NCBI GenBank assembly: GCA_964440915.1
Contig: CAYTTV010000015.1
Span: 1 to 64,000 of the forward strand
DNA from: CAMPJM01 sp964440915
Lineage (GTDB): Bacteria > Bacteroidota > Bacteroidia > Cytophagales > Cyclobacteriaceae
Length of the DNA: 64,000 nt
Reading direction: 5' to 3'
In this document: positions 1 through 8,048 of the stretch, piece by piece
Numbering within the stretch: the first letter of the stretch is position 1
Layout: the number at the start of each line of letters is the position of its first letter
The notes under the pieces: model-generated
The model's database searches: none
What the model was told of the DNA's origin: nothing
What the model saw: the letters and a program-made list of their open reading frames with translations, nothing else
Position numbers and translations under genes: made by a program

Positions 1-59
1 ACCCCCATAACGGACTTGCACCGTCAAGTTATTTGCCATGCACGGCACACAAAAAGAAA

Positions 60-81
60 GCCCTCCGCATTTAGGGAGGGC
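60..81. terminator. Terminator-like hairpin
   Basis: A perfect 7-bp stem, GCCCTCC (60-66) with GGAGGGC (75-81), closes an 8-base loop. Read leftward it is followed by a T-rich run (TTTCTTTTT), which fits a rho-independent terminator on the minus strand. Read rightward the tail is poor in T. No gene reading into it from the right is visible, so its direction is unclear. Confidence 0.5.
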
Positions 82-85
82 CTTA

Positions 86-459
86 CTTCACCTTAATTAA
101 CCACTAAAACAAAAAACCATTAACCTTTAACTCTTTATCAAACTATTATTGCACCTGATTAACATAACATTACAAATGTAGTTCCGGCTGAGGGCATTAA
201 AAATCGGAAAATGGGCTTTACCTTATTTATGTAACATTTTCATGATTCCTAAAAACATATCAATGGAGCATTTACCATAAGACAGCCTCTTTTTTCGGTT
301 TTGCATATATTTTCTACCTCTTTTTAGCTAAACTGCCATTTTCAAAATGTATTAATTTTTAGGAGTTTGCGCTATAATGGCTCCTTCAATCCATCGAAAA
401 TAAAACTAAGCATTCCATCTCAGCGACACTTGCTGTATATTTGCCACAAATTCATAAAC
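86..459. other. Intergenic region upstream of the TPR lipoprotein gene
   Basis: This AT-rich stretch separates the hairpin at 60-81 from the lipoprotein start at 460. I see no RNA gene or open frame of note. A TTG-initiated extension from 367 would add 31 residues ahead of the signal peptide and is not credible. Any promoter for the downstream gene should lie here, but I find no clear TAnnTTTG match. Confidence 0.4.
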
Positions 460-1167
460 ATGTCATTCAAAAATACCTTTCTGTTTCTCCCCCTTTTGTT
501 GTTATGGGCTTGTGACCCTAGCGAGGAAGCACTGATCGATAAAAGCATCGAAATGATGCAAGAAGAACAATATACCGAGGCCATCACTTACCTAGATCGG
601 GCAATACTTAAAAACGAAGAAAGTTTTAAAGCCTATAATATCAGAGGAGTGGCCTATTTCGAATTGGGCAACTATGAAGAGGCTATAGAAAGCTATGGCA
701 AGGCCCTAGCCATTGACAGCACCGACTACAAACCTTGGTACAACCGAGGCAATGCTTACATAAGAATAGAAGAGCATGAAGCTGCTTTAATGAATTTCAA
801 CAAAGCACTTCAATTAAGGCCGGACGTGAAGGATATCTATGTGAACCGGGGCACGGTTTTATTCGACTTGAAGTATTATGAAGATGCTGTAAAGGATTTC
901 GACTTTGCCTTAAAATTTGAAGACCAGGATCCCCTGGTACTGTTCAACAAAGGGAAAACGCTCCTCGTGATGGACAGCCTTAACTTGGCTATAAATAACT
1001 TGAAAGCTGCCATAGCTGCACGCCCAAATTATGGGGAAGCCTTTTATTGGCTCGGGCTGGCCGAAATAACCCGTGAGAACCAATCGGAAGGTTGCTTGAG
1101 TTTAAAAAGGGCCCATGAATTAGGCTATACTTCAGCCAGTCGGTTGATCGAACAGCATTGCCAATAG
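460..1167 (+). CDS. TPR-repeat lipoprotein
   Basis: A 235-residue protein that starts with a lipoprotein signal peptide. The hydrophobic stretch LFLPLLLLWA is followed by Cys18, which fits a lipobox (LWAC). The rest is five to six tetratricopeptide repeats from about residue 24 onward, with typical helix-turn-helix spacing and residues such as AYFELGNYEEAIESYGKAL. TPR lipoproteins act as protein-interaction scaffolds at the membrane; the partner cannot be told from the sequence. The ATG at 460 was chosen because it places the signal peptide at the N-terminus. An upstream TTG at 367 would bury it. The gene stands alone, convergent with the DHFR-like gene downstream. Confidence 0.85.
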   Translation: MSFKNTFLFLPLLLLWACDPSEEALIDKSIEMMQEEQYTEAITYLDRAILKNEESFKAYNIRGVAYFELGNYEEAIESYGKALAIDSTDYKPWYNRGNAYIRIEEHEAALMNFNKALQLRPDVKDIYVNRGTVLFDLKYYEDAVKDFDFALKFEDQDPLVLFNKGKTLLVMDSLNLAINNLKAAIAARPNYGEAFYWLGLAEITRENQSEGCLSLKRAHELGYTSASRLIEQHCQ

Positions 1168-1259
1168 CAACTCAATTGGAAATATTGATGCATTAGCCAA
1201 TCTCATCTTCGAAAACCATTAGTGCTTTCAGAAAGGGATTTGTATGCAATGATTGCTTT

Positions 1260-1811
1260 TTAGCCAGTGCTGTCATCCCCTCTTTGATAAACAAGCAGGA
1301 CATTCCCGCACGAAAATGGCTTTATCTCTACAAGTTTAAGATGAAGGTACTCCTTTTGATCCTTAAAAAACGGTGTGCCGCTACCCAAAACAATGGGATT
1401 CACAATAAGCCTGTATTCATCAATCAAATCGTACTGAATAAACGTAGAAGCTAGATCTGCACCTGCAAAAAGCACCATATCTTTTCCTGAAAGCTGTTTT
1501 AAGGCTTTCATTTCTTCTGGAACAACCTCATTTATTACTCTTCCGTTCCATGCTACTTTATCCAATGTTTTGGAAAAAACCAGCTTAGGAGTCTTGTTCA
1601 TGATATCAGCAAATTCACCTGTTTCAGAAGGCCAATACTTGAGCATAAGCTCGTAGGAGACCCTTCCATATATGAAAGCATCTATTGTTTTGAAAAATTC
1701 CATCATGTATTCACCCATTTCCTCATCCCACAAATGCCAATGGATATCCTGATTGTTTCCTTCAACAAAACCATCTACCGACACCATCATAGACATGATT
1801 ATTCTTCTCAT
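1260..1811 (-). CDS. Dihydrofolate reductase family protein (RibD C-terminal-like)
   Basis: This 183-residue protein has the layout of the RibD-C/DHFR-like family. The N-terminal strand reads MRRIIMSMMVSVDGFVEG, then comes a DIHWHLWDEEM segment, a central IYGRVSYELM motif and a C-terminal IVLGSGTPFF motif that matches the NADPH-binding part of the fold. Members are small cytoplasmic NADPH-dependent reductases of mostly unknown substrate (YyaP/YwjB type); true folate reduction is not implied. The SnoaL-like gene ends 58 bp upstream on the same strand, so the two may be co-transcribed. Confidence 0.85.
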   Translation of the reverse strand: MRRIIMSMMVSVDGFVEGNNQDIHWHLWDEEMGEYMMEFFKTIDAFIYGRVSYELMLKYWPSETGEFADIMNKTPKLVFSKTLDKVAWNGRVINEVVPEEMKALKQLSGKDMVLFAGADLASTFIQYDLIDEYRLIVNPIVLGSGTPFFKDQKEYLHLKLVEIKPFSCGNVLLVYQRGDDSTG

Positions 1812-1869
1812 TTTGAACGCTTTAAGTTTTACGGCCCTGCTTTCATTCCTACGGTTACAACAAACTATC

Positions 1870-2226
1870 TCACACCGCTATCACATAGGAGGTCATTTCT
1901 TTAATTTTCAGGTTTTTGAATCCACTAAATTTGTAGACATCGCAAAAAGCAAAGATGCCTTCTTTCCCAGAAGGATCGGTCATTTTCATACTGCCCTCTA
2001 CCATGGCCATTTTTCCATGTGTAATGATATTCTTGATTTCTAAAGCATAGGTTGCTGCCGTTTCCATTTCTTCCCAATGCTGTATAAATTCCTCCTTCCC
2101 CCGGATTAACCTATCCCCTACCATATCCCAAATGATATCATCGGTTATATTTTGGAAGATGAATGCCTTGTCCTTATTAGCGTATGCCTCATTAAACTCT
2201 TTTAGAAATTTGCCATTTGTTGTCAT
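1870..2226 (-). CDS. SnoaL-like / NTF2-fold family protein
   Basis: A 118-residue protein with the cone-shaped NTF2-like pattern: an N-terminal helix (FLKEFNEAYANKD), an IIWDMVGD segment, a helix after GKEEFIQHW, then alternating strands ending in the CDVYKF and EMTSYVI regions. Proteins of this family are small isomerases or dehydratases, or simply ligand binders, and the sequence does not reveal which. It precedes the DHFR-like gene on the minus strand, probably as a two-gene unit. Confidence 0.75.
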   Translation of the reverse strand: MTTNGKFLKEFNEAYANKDKAFIFQNITDDIIWDMVGDRLIRGKEEFIQHWEEMETAATYALEIKNIITHGKMAMVEGSMKMTDPSGKEGIFAFCDVYKFSGFKNLKIKEMTSYVIAV

Positions 2227-2344
2227 GATTTCTTCTGATGTTGATTATCAACAAACATACAACCAATATCAAGCAGCAGTAATGTGTAAATGCGACAACC
2301 TAAGGGTTAATCACGACAAGTGCCCAGACTCCTAAGGCCGGAGG

Positions 2345-3454
2345 TTAAAGAGATGTATATTTCCTCCCTTTCCAATCCGTTTTTATAGGTAAGCAGTAGA
2401 ACACCAATAAAAGGAGCGAAAGTGCAGTAGAGTAGCATTCATACATAAACAGAACAATAGGATTTTCCTTAAGTCCAACCTGTGACATGGCATACCCTAT
2501 GAAAATGCTTTGACACAACACTTTGGCTGCAATCGCAAAAAGCCCTAATAAAGGAACGATGAAAAATGCCAGAATGAGGCTAGGAAAATACAATGCCTGG
2601 ATAGCCAAGACTGTCACTATGGGCAAAGGCAGTTCAAAAGCGCCCTTCATCCACCTTTTGCGTTGGTGCAATAGCCTGCGTAAATGAGGCTCTGGAGCTG
2701 ACCAGGCCAAGATGTTTTTTTTGAACAATTGATTCCCTTTGAATCCCTTTTTCTTGATCTGTTTTAACAATTCGAAATCTTCCGTCACAGAAAATGGGAT
2801 AGCTTCATATCCGCCCACTGCGTTATAGGCCTCTCTGCTCACGGCCATATTATTGCCCACTGCTGTTGCACTATAGCCTAAATCGCTGGCCACTTTGGTC
2901 ATTCCTAACGCAAACAGCCAATCTACACGTTGGCACTGCTCCCAAAAACTAGTACCCGATATAGCGGTAACGCCAGACACAAGACCGACTTCAGGATAAA
3001 ATCCTTCCAGCATCCCATCTATCCAATCGGCCGGCACACGGATATCTGCATCGGTAAAGAACAGGAATTCACCTTGGGCATTAGAAGCAAGCTGTGCCAG
3101 CACATTGGCTTTTCCCAGCTGCCCGGGTATGTTTTTAGTAATCCTGTAGACCTTTAAATTTGGATGCTCTGATAAAAAACTACTGGCTTTTACAAAGGTA
3201 TCATCCTCCGAACCGTCATCCCCGACAAGGATTTCTACCAGCGATGAAGGGTAGTTAAGTGCGATAAGGCTTTCAATACATCGTGCTATATTGCCCTCTT
3301 CGTTTCGTGCAGCCACTAAAACAGACACTTTGGGTCGGATTGCCCGCTTTTGCATGAATACTTTATTCGGAAAAGTCCATTTAATCAATAAAACCAAATT
3401 GACCAAAACGGGGAGAAACAAGAGGAAAGCCAGGACGTAAACGACAAAACTCAT
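2345..3454 (-). CDS. Family 2 glycosyltransferase, membrane-bound, processive type
   Basis: This 369-residue GT2 enzyme has an N-terminal membrane helix (about 3-25), a GT-A catalytic domain (about 40-270) and several C-terminal membrane helices. Visible motifs are the nucleotide-binding VAARNEEGNI and GDDGSEDDT, the metal-binding FTDADIRVP, the acceptor-site TEDFELL and the QRKRW form of the QxxRW motif found in processive synthases such as cellulose and poly-GlcNAc synthases. It would use a nucleotide sugar in the cytoplasm and may pass the product through the membrane. The start codon overlaps the deacetylase stop by 4 bp, so the pair is translationally coupled. A GT2 plus a deacetylase resembles poly-GlcNAc-type systems, but the polymer is not known. 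Confidence 0.9.
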   Translation of the reverse strand: MSFVVYVLAFLLFLPVLVNLVLLIKWTFPNKVFMQKRAIRPKVSVLVAARNEEGNIARCIESLIALNYPSSLVEILVGDDGSEDDTFVKASSFLSEHPNLKVYRITKNIPGQLGKANVLAQLASNAQGEFLFFTDADIRVPADWIDGMLEGFYPEVGLVSGVTAISGTSFWEQCQRVDWLFALGMTKVASDLGYSATAVGNNMAVSREAYNAVGGYEAIPFSVTEDFELLKQIKKKGFKGNQLFKKNILAWSAPEPHLRRLLHQRKRWMKGAFELPLPIVTVLAIQALYFPSLILAFFIVPLLGLFAIAAKVLCQSIFIGYAMSQVGLKENPIVLFMYECYSTALSLLLLVFYCLPIKTDWKGRKYTSL

Positions 3455-4080
3455 AATGCTTCGAAAGTATAGCCCTTTTCCTTAAAATGTGACAAATACC
3501 TCGGCAAACAATGGCGAAGCGTCTTCTCAGCCTTGAAGCTATCGTGAAAGACCACAATGGATCCATTTCTTGTGGCTTTTATTGTCTTTTTCAAACAAGT
3601 TTCAGGGTTGAGTTTAGCATCAAAATCTCCTGAAAGCACATCCCACATGATGATTTCATACCGACTTTTCAGATGACGTACCTGGTTTCTTGTGATCTTA
3701 CCATATGGCGGACGAAAAAGTGGATCGTCATTGTGCTTATAACTTTTGACCAGGATCTCGTCACATTGCTCTATATTCTCATAGTACGCTTCATCTTTCG
3801 TTTTCCATCCTTTTATATGGTTAAAAGTATGATTGCCAATCCGATGCCCTTGATCAACGATCTTTAGAAACACATAGGGATGTTTGGCAATATTGTCCCC
3901 CACGCAGAAAAAAGTAGCTTTAGCACCATATTTCTGCAGCTGCTCCAATACATACTCCGTCACTATAGGTATAGGGCCATCATCAAAAGTCAGGTATAGC
4001 TTCTTTTCATGTCTGCTCTTGTGCCATGTAAGTCCAGGGTAAAATGCCTTTAACCAATATGGGGTTTTATGCCAATACAT
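3451..4080 (-). CDS. Polysaccharide deacetylase (NodB homology domain)
   Basis: A 209-residue carbohydrate esterase family 4 enzyme. The NodB motifs are in order: LTFDDGP (catalytic Asp and metal Asp), HRIGNHTFNH (the two metal His residues), FRPPYG, IMWDVLSGDFD and VVFHDS. The family removes N-acetyl groups from chitin-like, peptidoglycan or poly-GlcNAc chains. No signal peptide is evident, so it may be cytoplasmic or exported by another route. It overlaps the downstream GT2 gene by 4 bp and follows the phosphatase gene after a 77-bp gap, so it may begin a sub-operon. Confidence 0.9.
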   Translation of the reverse strand: MYWHKTPYWLKAFYPGLTWHKSRHEKKLYLTFDDGPIPIVTEYVLEQLQKYGAKATFFCVGDNIAKHPYVFLKIVDQGHRIGNHTFNHIKGWKTKDEAYYENIEQCDEILVKSYKHNDDPLFRPPYGKITRNQVRHLKSRYEIIMWDVLSGDFDAKLNPETCLKKTIKATRNGSIVVFHDSFKAEKTLRHCLPRYLSHFKEKGYTFEAL

Positions 4081-4157
4081 TTTTTATGTTCAAAGTTCTG
4101 AGATTAGGGTTCGGCTTGTACTTCCAAAGACTAGGCGTTACGAGCTTTATCTTATGT

Positions 4158-5402
4158 CTAAGATATCATATCGACTTTACAGGAAAGCATGGTGATATCA
4201 TCCTTATACATGTTTTTCCCTTTATGCAAATCCAAAGCAGATAAGATTTGTTGGTGGATTGCCTTTAAATCCTGGTCTTGAGAACCGACCAATATCTCTT
4301 TTATTTTTTCTACCGAAAACTCCTCATCCCTATCATTATGGGTTTCAGTAAGCCCATCGGTATAAGCAAAAAACAAAAAGTCGCTTAAGTCCTTTACCTT
4401 TCCGACATGTAGAAACGGAAGAGGATGAAAAATGCCCAATATGGTCGTACCCTTTTCTAATAACTTTATGGATTCCTGTGCATTATCAATCAATATAGGG
4501 GGGTTATGTCCTCCATTCACATAAGCCATTGTTCTTTCCTTTTGGTCGTAGATAGCAACAAAAAAGGTAATGAAGTTCTCTCCATTGGCATTCCTCAATA
4601 TCTGAAGATTAAGCTCATTGATAATTTTCACCAAATCGGTTGTCTGCCTGATCAATATCCTAAGAGAGGCTTGAAAGTTGGACATGAGGATGGCTGCTGG
4701 CACGCCTTTCCCAGATACATCGGCTACACAAACCAAAAACTTGTCGTCATCGATGGCAATATAATCGTAATAGTCGCCGCTAACTTGATGGTGTGGAAGA
4801 TAGCTTGCCTCTACCTTAAGACTGTCTGTAAAAGGCAGCACCTTTGGAAAAAGGAATGTTTGTACCTGTCTGGCAATTTCAAGCTCCTTTCTATATCCCT
4901 CTTGGATGAGCTGCCTGCGCACTAACTTCTTATTTTCTATAGCCACAATAATGATATTGGTGAGGGCCTGCAAAAAATTGATATTGGTGCTTCCATATTG
5001 GCTATCGAATGCTCCTTCATTAAATCCACTCACTAGCACAAATGCTAGCATATTGTCTTTATGGGCAACGGGGATGATCGTATCAAATTCGTCAAAAGGA
5101 GCGCATTGGTCGCAGTCCCTCAATGTGGATATGTCTTTGTAGTCTAAAAAAATAGCATTGAGTGGTACCTTCTTGAAATTCATTCTCGTGCCGAAATTGA
5201 CTTTGCAGCTCCAAGTTTCATCCTTTACATAAAGCGCAAGCTTCCGAATGTTAAGATTGGCCCTCAAAATAAAGTTGTAGATCTTGTACAGCGACTCTTC
5301 GGAAAGGTTGTTATTCACAGACTGGGTTATTTCCAATAAGGAATTCAATTCTAATTCCTTAAGTCCCAACTGATCTTTTAATGTTTGTTCTACTATTTTC
5401 AT
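4158..5402 (-). CDS. GAF-like plus SpoIIE/RsbU-type PP2C phosphatase
   Basis: This 414-residue protein joins an N-terminal GAF-like sensor region (about 15-165) to a SpoIIE-type PP2C serine/threonine phosphatase domain (about 190-410). Metal-binding and catalytic motifs are CVADVSGKGVPAA, YVNGGHNPP and FFAYTDGLTETHN. No membrane segments are seen, so it is cytosolic. Such phosphatases act on anti-sigma-factor antagonists or related regulators in stress and partner-switching pathways. The start overlaps the permease stop by 4 bp. No kinase or antagonist gene lies nearby, so its target is unknown. Confidence 0.88.
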   Translation of the reverse strand: MKIVEQTLKDQLGLKELELNSLLEITQSVNNNLSEESLYKIYNFILRANLNIRKLALYVKDETWSCKVNFGTRMNFKKVPLNAIFLDYKDISTLRDCDQCAPFDEFDTIIPVAHKDNMLAFVLVSGFNEGAFDSQYGSTNINFLQALTNIIIVAIENKKLVRRQLIQEGYRKELEIARQVQTFLFPKVLPFTDSLKVEASYLPHHQVSGDYYDYIAIDDDKFLVCVADVSGKGVPAAILMSNFQASLRILIRQTTDLVKIINELNLQILRNANGENFITFFVAIYDQKERTMAYVNGGHNPPILIDNAQESIKLLEKGTTILGIFHPLPFLHVGKVKDLSDFLFFAYTDGLTETHNDRDEEFSVEKIKEILVGSQDQDLKAIHQQILSALDLHKGKNMYKDDITMLSCKVDMIS

Positions 5403-6643
5403 TCTGCTAATGTTTGAGGGTCGTAGGCGTCCCGCAGGCCATTTCCTAACAAATTAAAAGCTAGCACCAATAAGCTAATCGATAATCCTGGAAATAAAAT
5501 AAGGTGCCAGCTTCCAACTGTGCCAATGCTATTATAGCCTTCATATATCATGATTCCCCATGAAGGAGTGGGAGGCTGCACACTCATCCCAAAGAAACTT
5601 AGCCCGGCCTCTAAAATTATTGCAGCAGCAAAGTTAGCCGTCGCAATAACGATCAAAGGCCCCATAATATTGGGCATGATATGCCGACCTATCGTACGCA
5701 TATTGCCAATGCCAAAAGCCCTGGCGGCTTCTATGTATAGTTTCTGCCTTATACTCATTATCTGCCCCCTAACGACACGGGCCACATCCACCCACATGGT
5801 CAGGCCAACGGCCAGAAAAGCCACCCAAACACCTCTACTTTGCAATACCAAGCTAATGGAAATCACCAACATAATGCCAGGGATAGACCAGGTAACTGAC
5901 ATAAGCCACATAATGACCTTGTCGACTTTACCGCCGAAAAAGCCTGACAATGACCCCAGTGAAATTCCTAATAACATTGAAATAAGCACAGAAACAAAGC
6001 CAATTGACAGCGATATCCTAGTACCAAAAATAAGCCGGCTCAACATGTCCCTACCCGACCGGTCGGTACCTAACCAATAAGTTCTTTCCTCTAAGTTATT
6101 TTGGAGAAACTCTTCGACCAATTCAGCTTGGGTAGTTTCTTGCAACGCTTCGTTAGAATCTACATAGGTCACTTTATCTCCGTCTATCCTTACCGTTTCT
6201 CCGTTTTCGCCCAACCTGTACGTTGTTCCAATATACAAAGGTTTTACGGTATTTACCAAGGCGTATTCCCTTGTGATATCTCCACCGCCAAATTGTTTTA
6301 CGGATATGGTGTAATCGTTTATTTCGAAATCGGTAATCGGCACAATCGTGTAAAGGCTCTCTTCTCCCCAAATAGCTTTTTCGACAAAATTCACAGGGGC
6401 AATCGGGCGGTTCTTTCTTAATTTCAGCATAGTCACTTTAAAGCCCGGTTCCTGCTTTTGAATTTGTATGGCACCATCATTTGCCTCAGGGGTGGAATCG
6501 GGCATGATGAGGTAACCCAAAATGGCCACTAATGTGGAAAGTACGATCACAATCAGCCCTGCTACAGCTGGTTTATTGTTCAACAATCTTTTCCTTACAT
6601 AGTAGTTAGGGGATTTGTACCCTTCCAAGTTACCTTTAGCCAT
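5399..6643 (-). CDS. OppC/DppC-family ABC transporter permease
   Basis: A 414-residue permease. An N-terminal cytoplasmic tail and TM1 (about 26-48) are followed by an unusually long extracytoplasmic insert (about 50-190). Then comes the family signature YWLGTDRSGRDMLSR and five further membrane helices with the ATPase-coupling EAA loop (EAARAFGIGNMRTIGRHIMPN, about 305-325). OppC/DppC proteins form the heterodimeric channel of peptide or nickel importers together with OppB/DppB. No OppB, binding protein or ATPase gene is in the window, so the partners are elsewhere. It overlaps the downstream phosphatase gene by 4 bp and starts 3 bp after the winged-helix-like gene. Confidence 0.9.
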   Translation of the reverse strand: MAKGNLEGYKSPNYYVRKRLLNNKPAVAGLIVIVLSTLVAILGYLIMPDSTPEANDGAIQIQKQEPGFKVTMLKLRKNRPIAPVNFVEKAIWGEESLYTIVPITDFEINDYTISVKQFGGGDITREYALVNTVKPLYIGTTYRLGENGETVRIDGDKVTYVDSNEALQETTQAELVEEFLQNNLEERTYWLGTDRSGRDMLSRLIFGTRISLSIGFVSVLISMLLGISLGSLSGFFGGKVDKVIMWLMSVTWSIPGIMLVISISLVLQSRGVWVAFLAVGLTMWVDVARVVRGQIMSIRQKLYIEAARAFGIGNMRTIGRHIMPNIMGPLIVIATANFAAAIILEAGLSFFGMSVQPPTPSWGIMIYEGYNSIGTVGSWHLILFPGLSISLLVLAFNLLGNGLRDAYDPQTLAE

Positions 6644-6646
6644 GTA

Positions 6647-6913
6647 TCAATCTTTGCTGTTGTGTGCTAAGAGTCCAGCTTTCGTGGCAAGATACTGATA
6701 ATTATGGTAATTATGAATGAAGTCATCATTCAGGGGAAGGGCCTCTTCGGTAAAAGACCTCATGCACTTCACCCATCCTTTTTCTATCATACCGTACAAT
6801 ACCTTTTGCAGTTCCTCTTCCTCTATAGATAAAGTATTGCGCAAATCTTCAAATGTGATCACAAAATAGAGCTCATCTAAAACATCAAATTCCAGGTCAG
6901 TCATTTTTCCCAT
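6647..6913 (-). CDS. Small winged-helix-like protein
   Basis: An 88-residue protein without a confident family match. The pattern (LEFDVLDELYFVITFEDL, then a LSIEEEELQKVLYGMIEKGW helix, then a strand and YLATKAGLLAHN) resembles a winged helix-turn-helix as found in small regulators. I inferred this by eye. The ATG at 6913 was chosen; the frame is open back to 6943, but that would deepen the overlap with the upstream glycosyltransferase, already 17 bp. It lies between that gene and the permease in the same operon. Confidence 0.7.
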   Translation of the reverse strand: MGKMTDLEFDVLDELYFVITFEDLRNTLSIEEEELQKVLYGMIEKGWVKCMRSFTEEALPLNDDFIHNYHNYQYLATKAGLLAHNSKD

Positions 6914-8048
6914 AGTTTCTCCCTTTCCATTCAAAAGTGCCAAAATTTACGATTAGGCCAAACACAGCAATATATAAGGAATAAATAGCCTGCAAAAATA
7001 CAAAATGTTTCATATAAAGCGATTTTCCTACATGTGCCAACATGCCTTTCAGGAAAAAAAATTCAATGCTGGCTTTCACAACAAAGGCACCTGCAAATAG
7101 CATGGGATCAAAACTTCCCGATAAAGTCTTAACAAACGCGATCATATAGGCCAGATGAAATGCAAAAACAAAGACAGCCAAAAGCTTGACGCCAATCGCT
7201 TTATGCAGGCGCCACTTCCCTCCCCATCTCCTACGCTGGGAGATGAAGGCTTTGAGGTTATCTGAAGGATATGTACTAACGACTCCTTCTGAATGGACAT
7301 TAAAAAAAACTTGGTTGGGAAATTGCCTATGAATCTTTTGCAGGAGGAATTCGTCGTCGCCAGAAGGGATATGCATATTGTCATCGTAGCCCCCAACAAC
7401 TTGAAAGGCTGATTTTGAAAATGCCAAATTGGCCCCATTGCACATATTAGGCCTACCATACCCAAGCGAAACAGCTCCTGTGCCTACTAGCGCCGCCAAC
7501 TCAATTGTTTGCAACTTGTCAAAAAACCTGGATCGATCACAAAATGTAACAGGGCCCACCACCATTTTGGCGGCATGGTACTTGAAATAATCATGAATGC
7601 TCTGCAACCAACCTCCTTCCATCATGCAATCAGCATCTGTAGTTACAATTACTTCTCCTTTTGCGTTTTCAACTCCCATCTGCAGTGCAGCCTTTTTTCC
7701 CTTTACATTCATTCCATGTTGGGTTATTTCGCTCAACAAGAAGCAACGAAAGGGCAACGAAAATACTTCAGCCAGATTTTGTGCTACCGCTACAGTATCG
7801 TCTTCAGAGTGGTCGTCAATAAGGATAATCTCATAGCTTTGAGCAGGAAAATGCTGCAATGAAAGCGATTTAAGTAGCTCTGAAATTCGGGCACTTTCAT
7901 TTCTGGCGGGAATCAGCACGGAAAGAAAAAGATGCTTTTCCACATCGGTTTTTTCAACCTTGTTTCCAAGCATATTTTGCCACTTGTATATGGCCAGCAA
8001 TAACAAAAGGCAATAGATGAACGTCAATACCAGAAACAATACCATCAT
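6897..8048 (-). CDS. Family 2 glycosyltransferase with membrane helices
   Basis: A 383-residue GT2 enzyme with an N-terminal membrane helix (about 2-22), a GT-A domain (about 40-280) and three or so C-terminal helices. Motifs are IPARNES, IDDHSEDDT, TTDADCMM, SGDDEFLL and QRRRWGGKW, the last a QxxRW-type motif of processive or membrane GT2 enzymes. It probably adds sugars to a lipid carrier or envelope polymer. Its ATG overlaps the stop of the flippase-like gene by 4 bp. It is clearly distinct from the second GT2 at 2345-3454. Confidence 0.9.
   Translation of the reverse strand: MMVLFLVLTFIYCLLLLLAIYKWQNMLGNKVEKTDVEKHLFLSVLIPARNESARISELLKSLSLQHFPAQSYEIILIDDHSEDDTVAVAQNLAEVFSLPFRCFLLSEITQHGMNVKGKKAALQMGVENAKGEVIVTTDADCMMEGGWLQSIHDYFKYHAAKMVVGPVTFCDRSRFFDKLQTIELAALVGTGAVSLGYGRPNMCNGANLAFSKSAFQVVGGYDDNMHIPSGDDEFLLQKIHRQFPNQVFFNVHSEGVVSTYPSDNLKAFISQRRRWGGKWRLHKAIGVKLLAVFVFAFHLAYMIAFVKTLSGSFDPMLFAGAFVVKASIEFFFLKGMLAHVGKSLYMKHFVFLQAIYSLYIAVFGLIVNFGTFEWKGRNYGKND

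Noticed and set aside
1..48. Possible tRNA 3' half on the minus strand
   Set aside because: A T-arm-like hairpin is present, but the acceptor and anticodon stems do not pair and a terminator-like hairpin lies where the 5' half should be.
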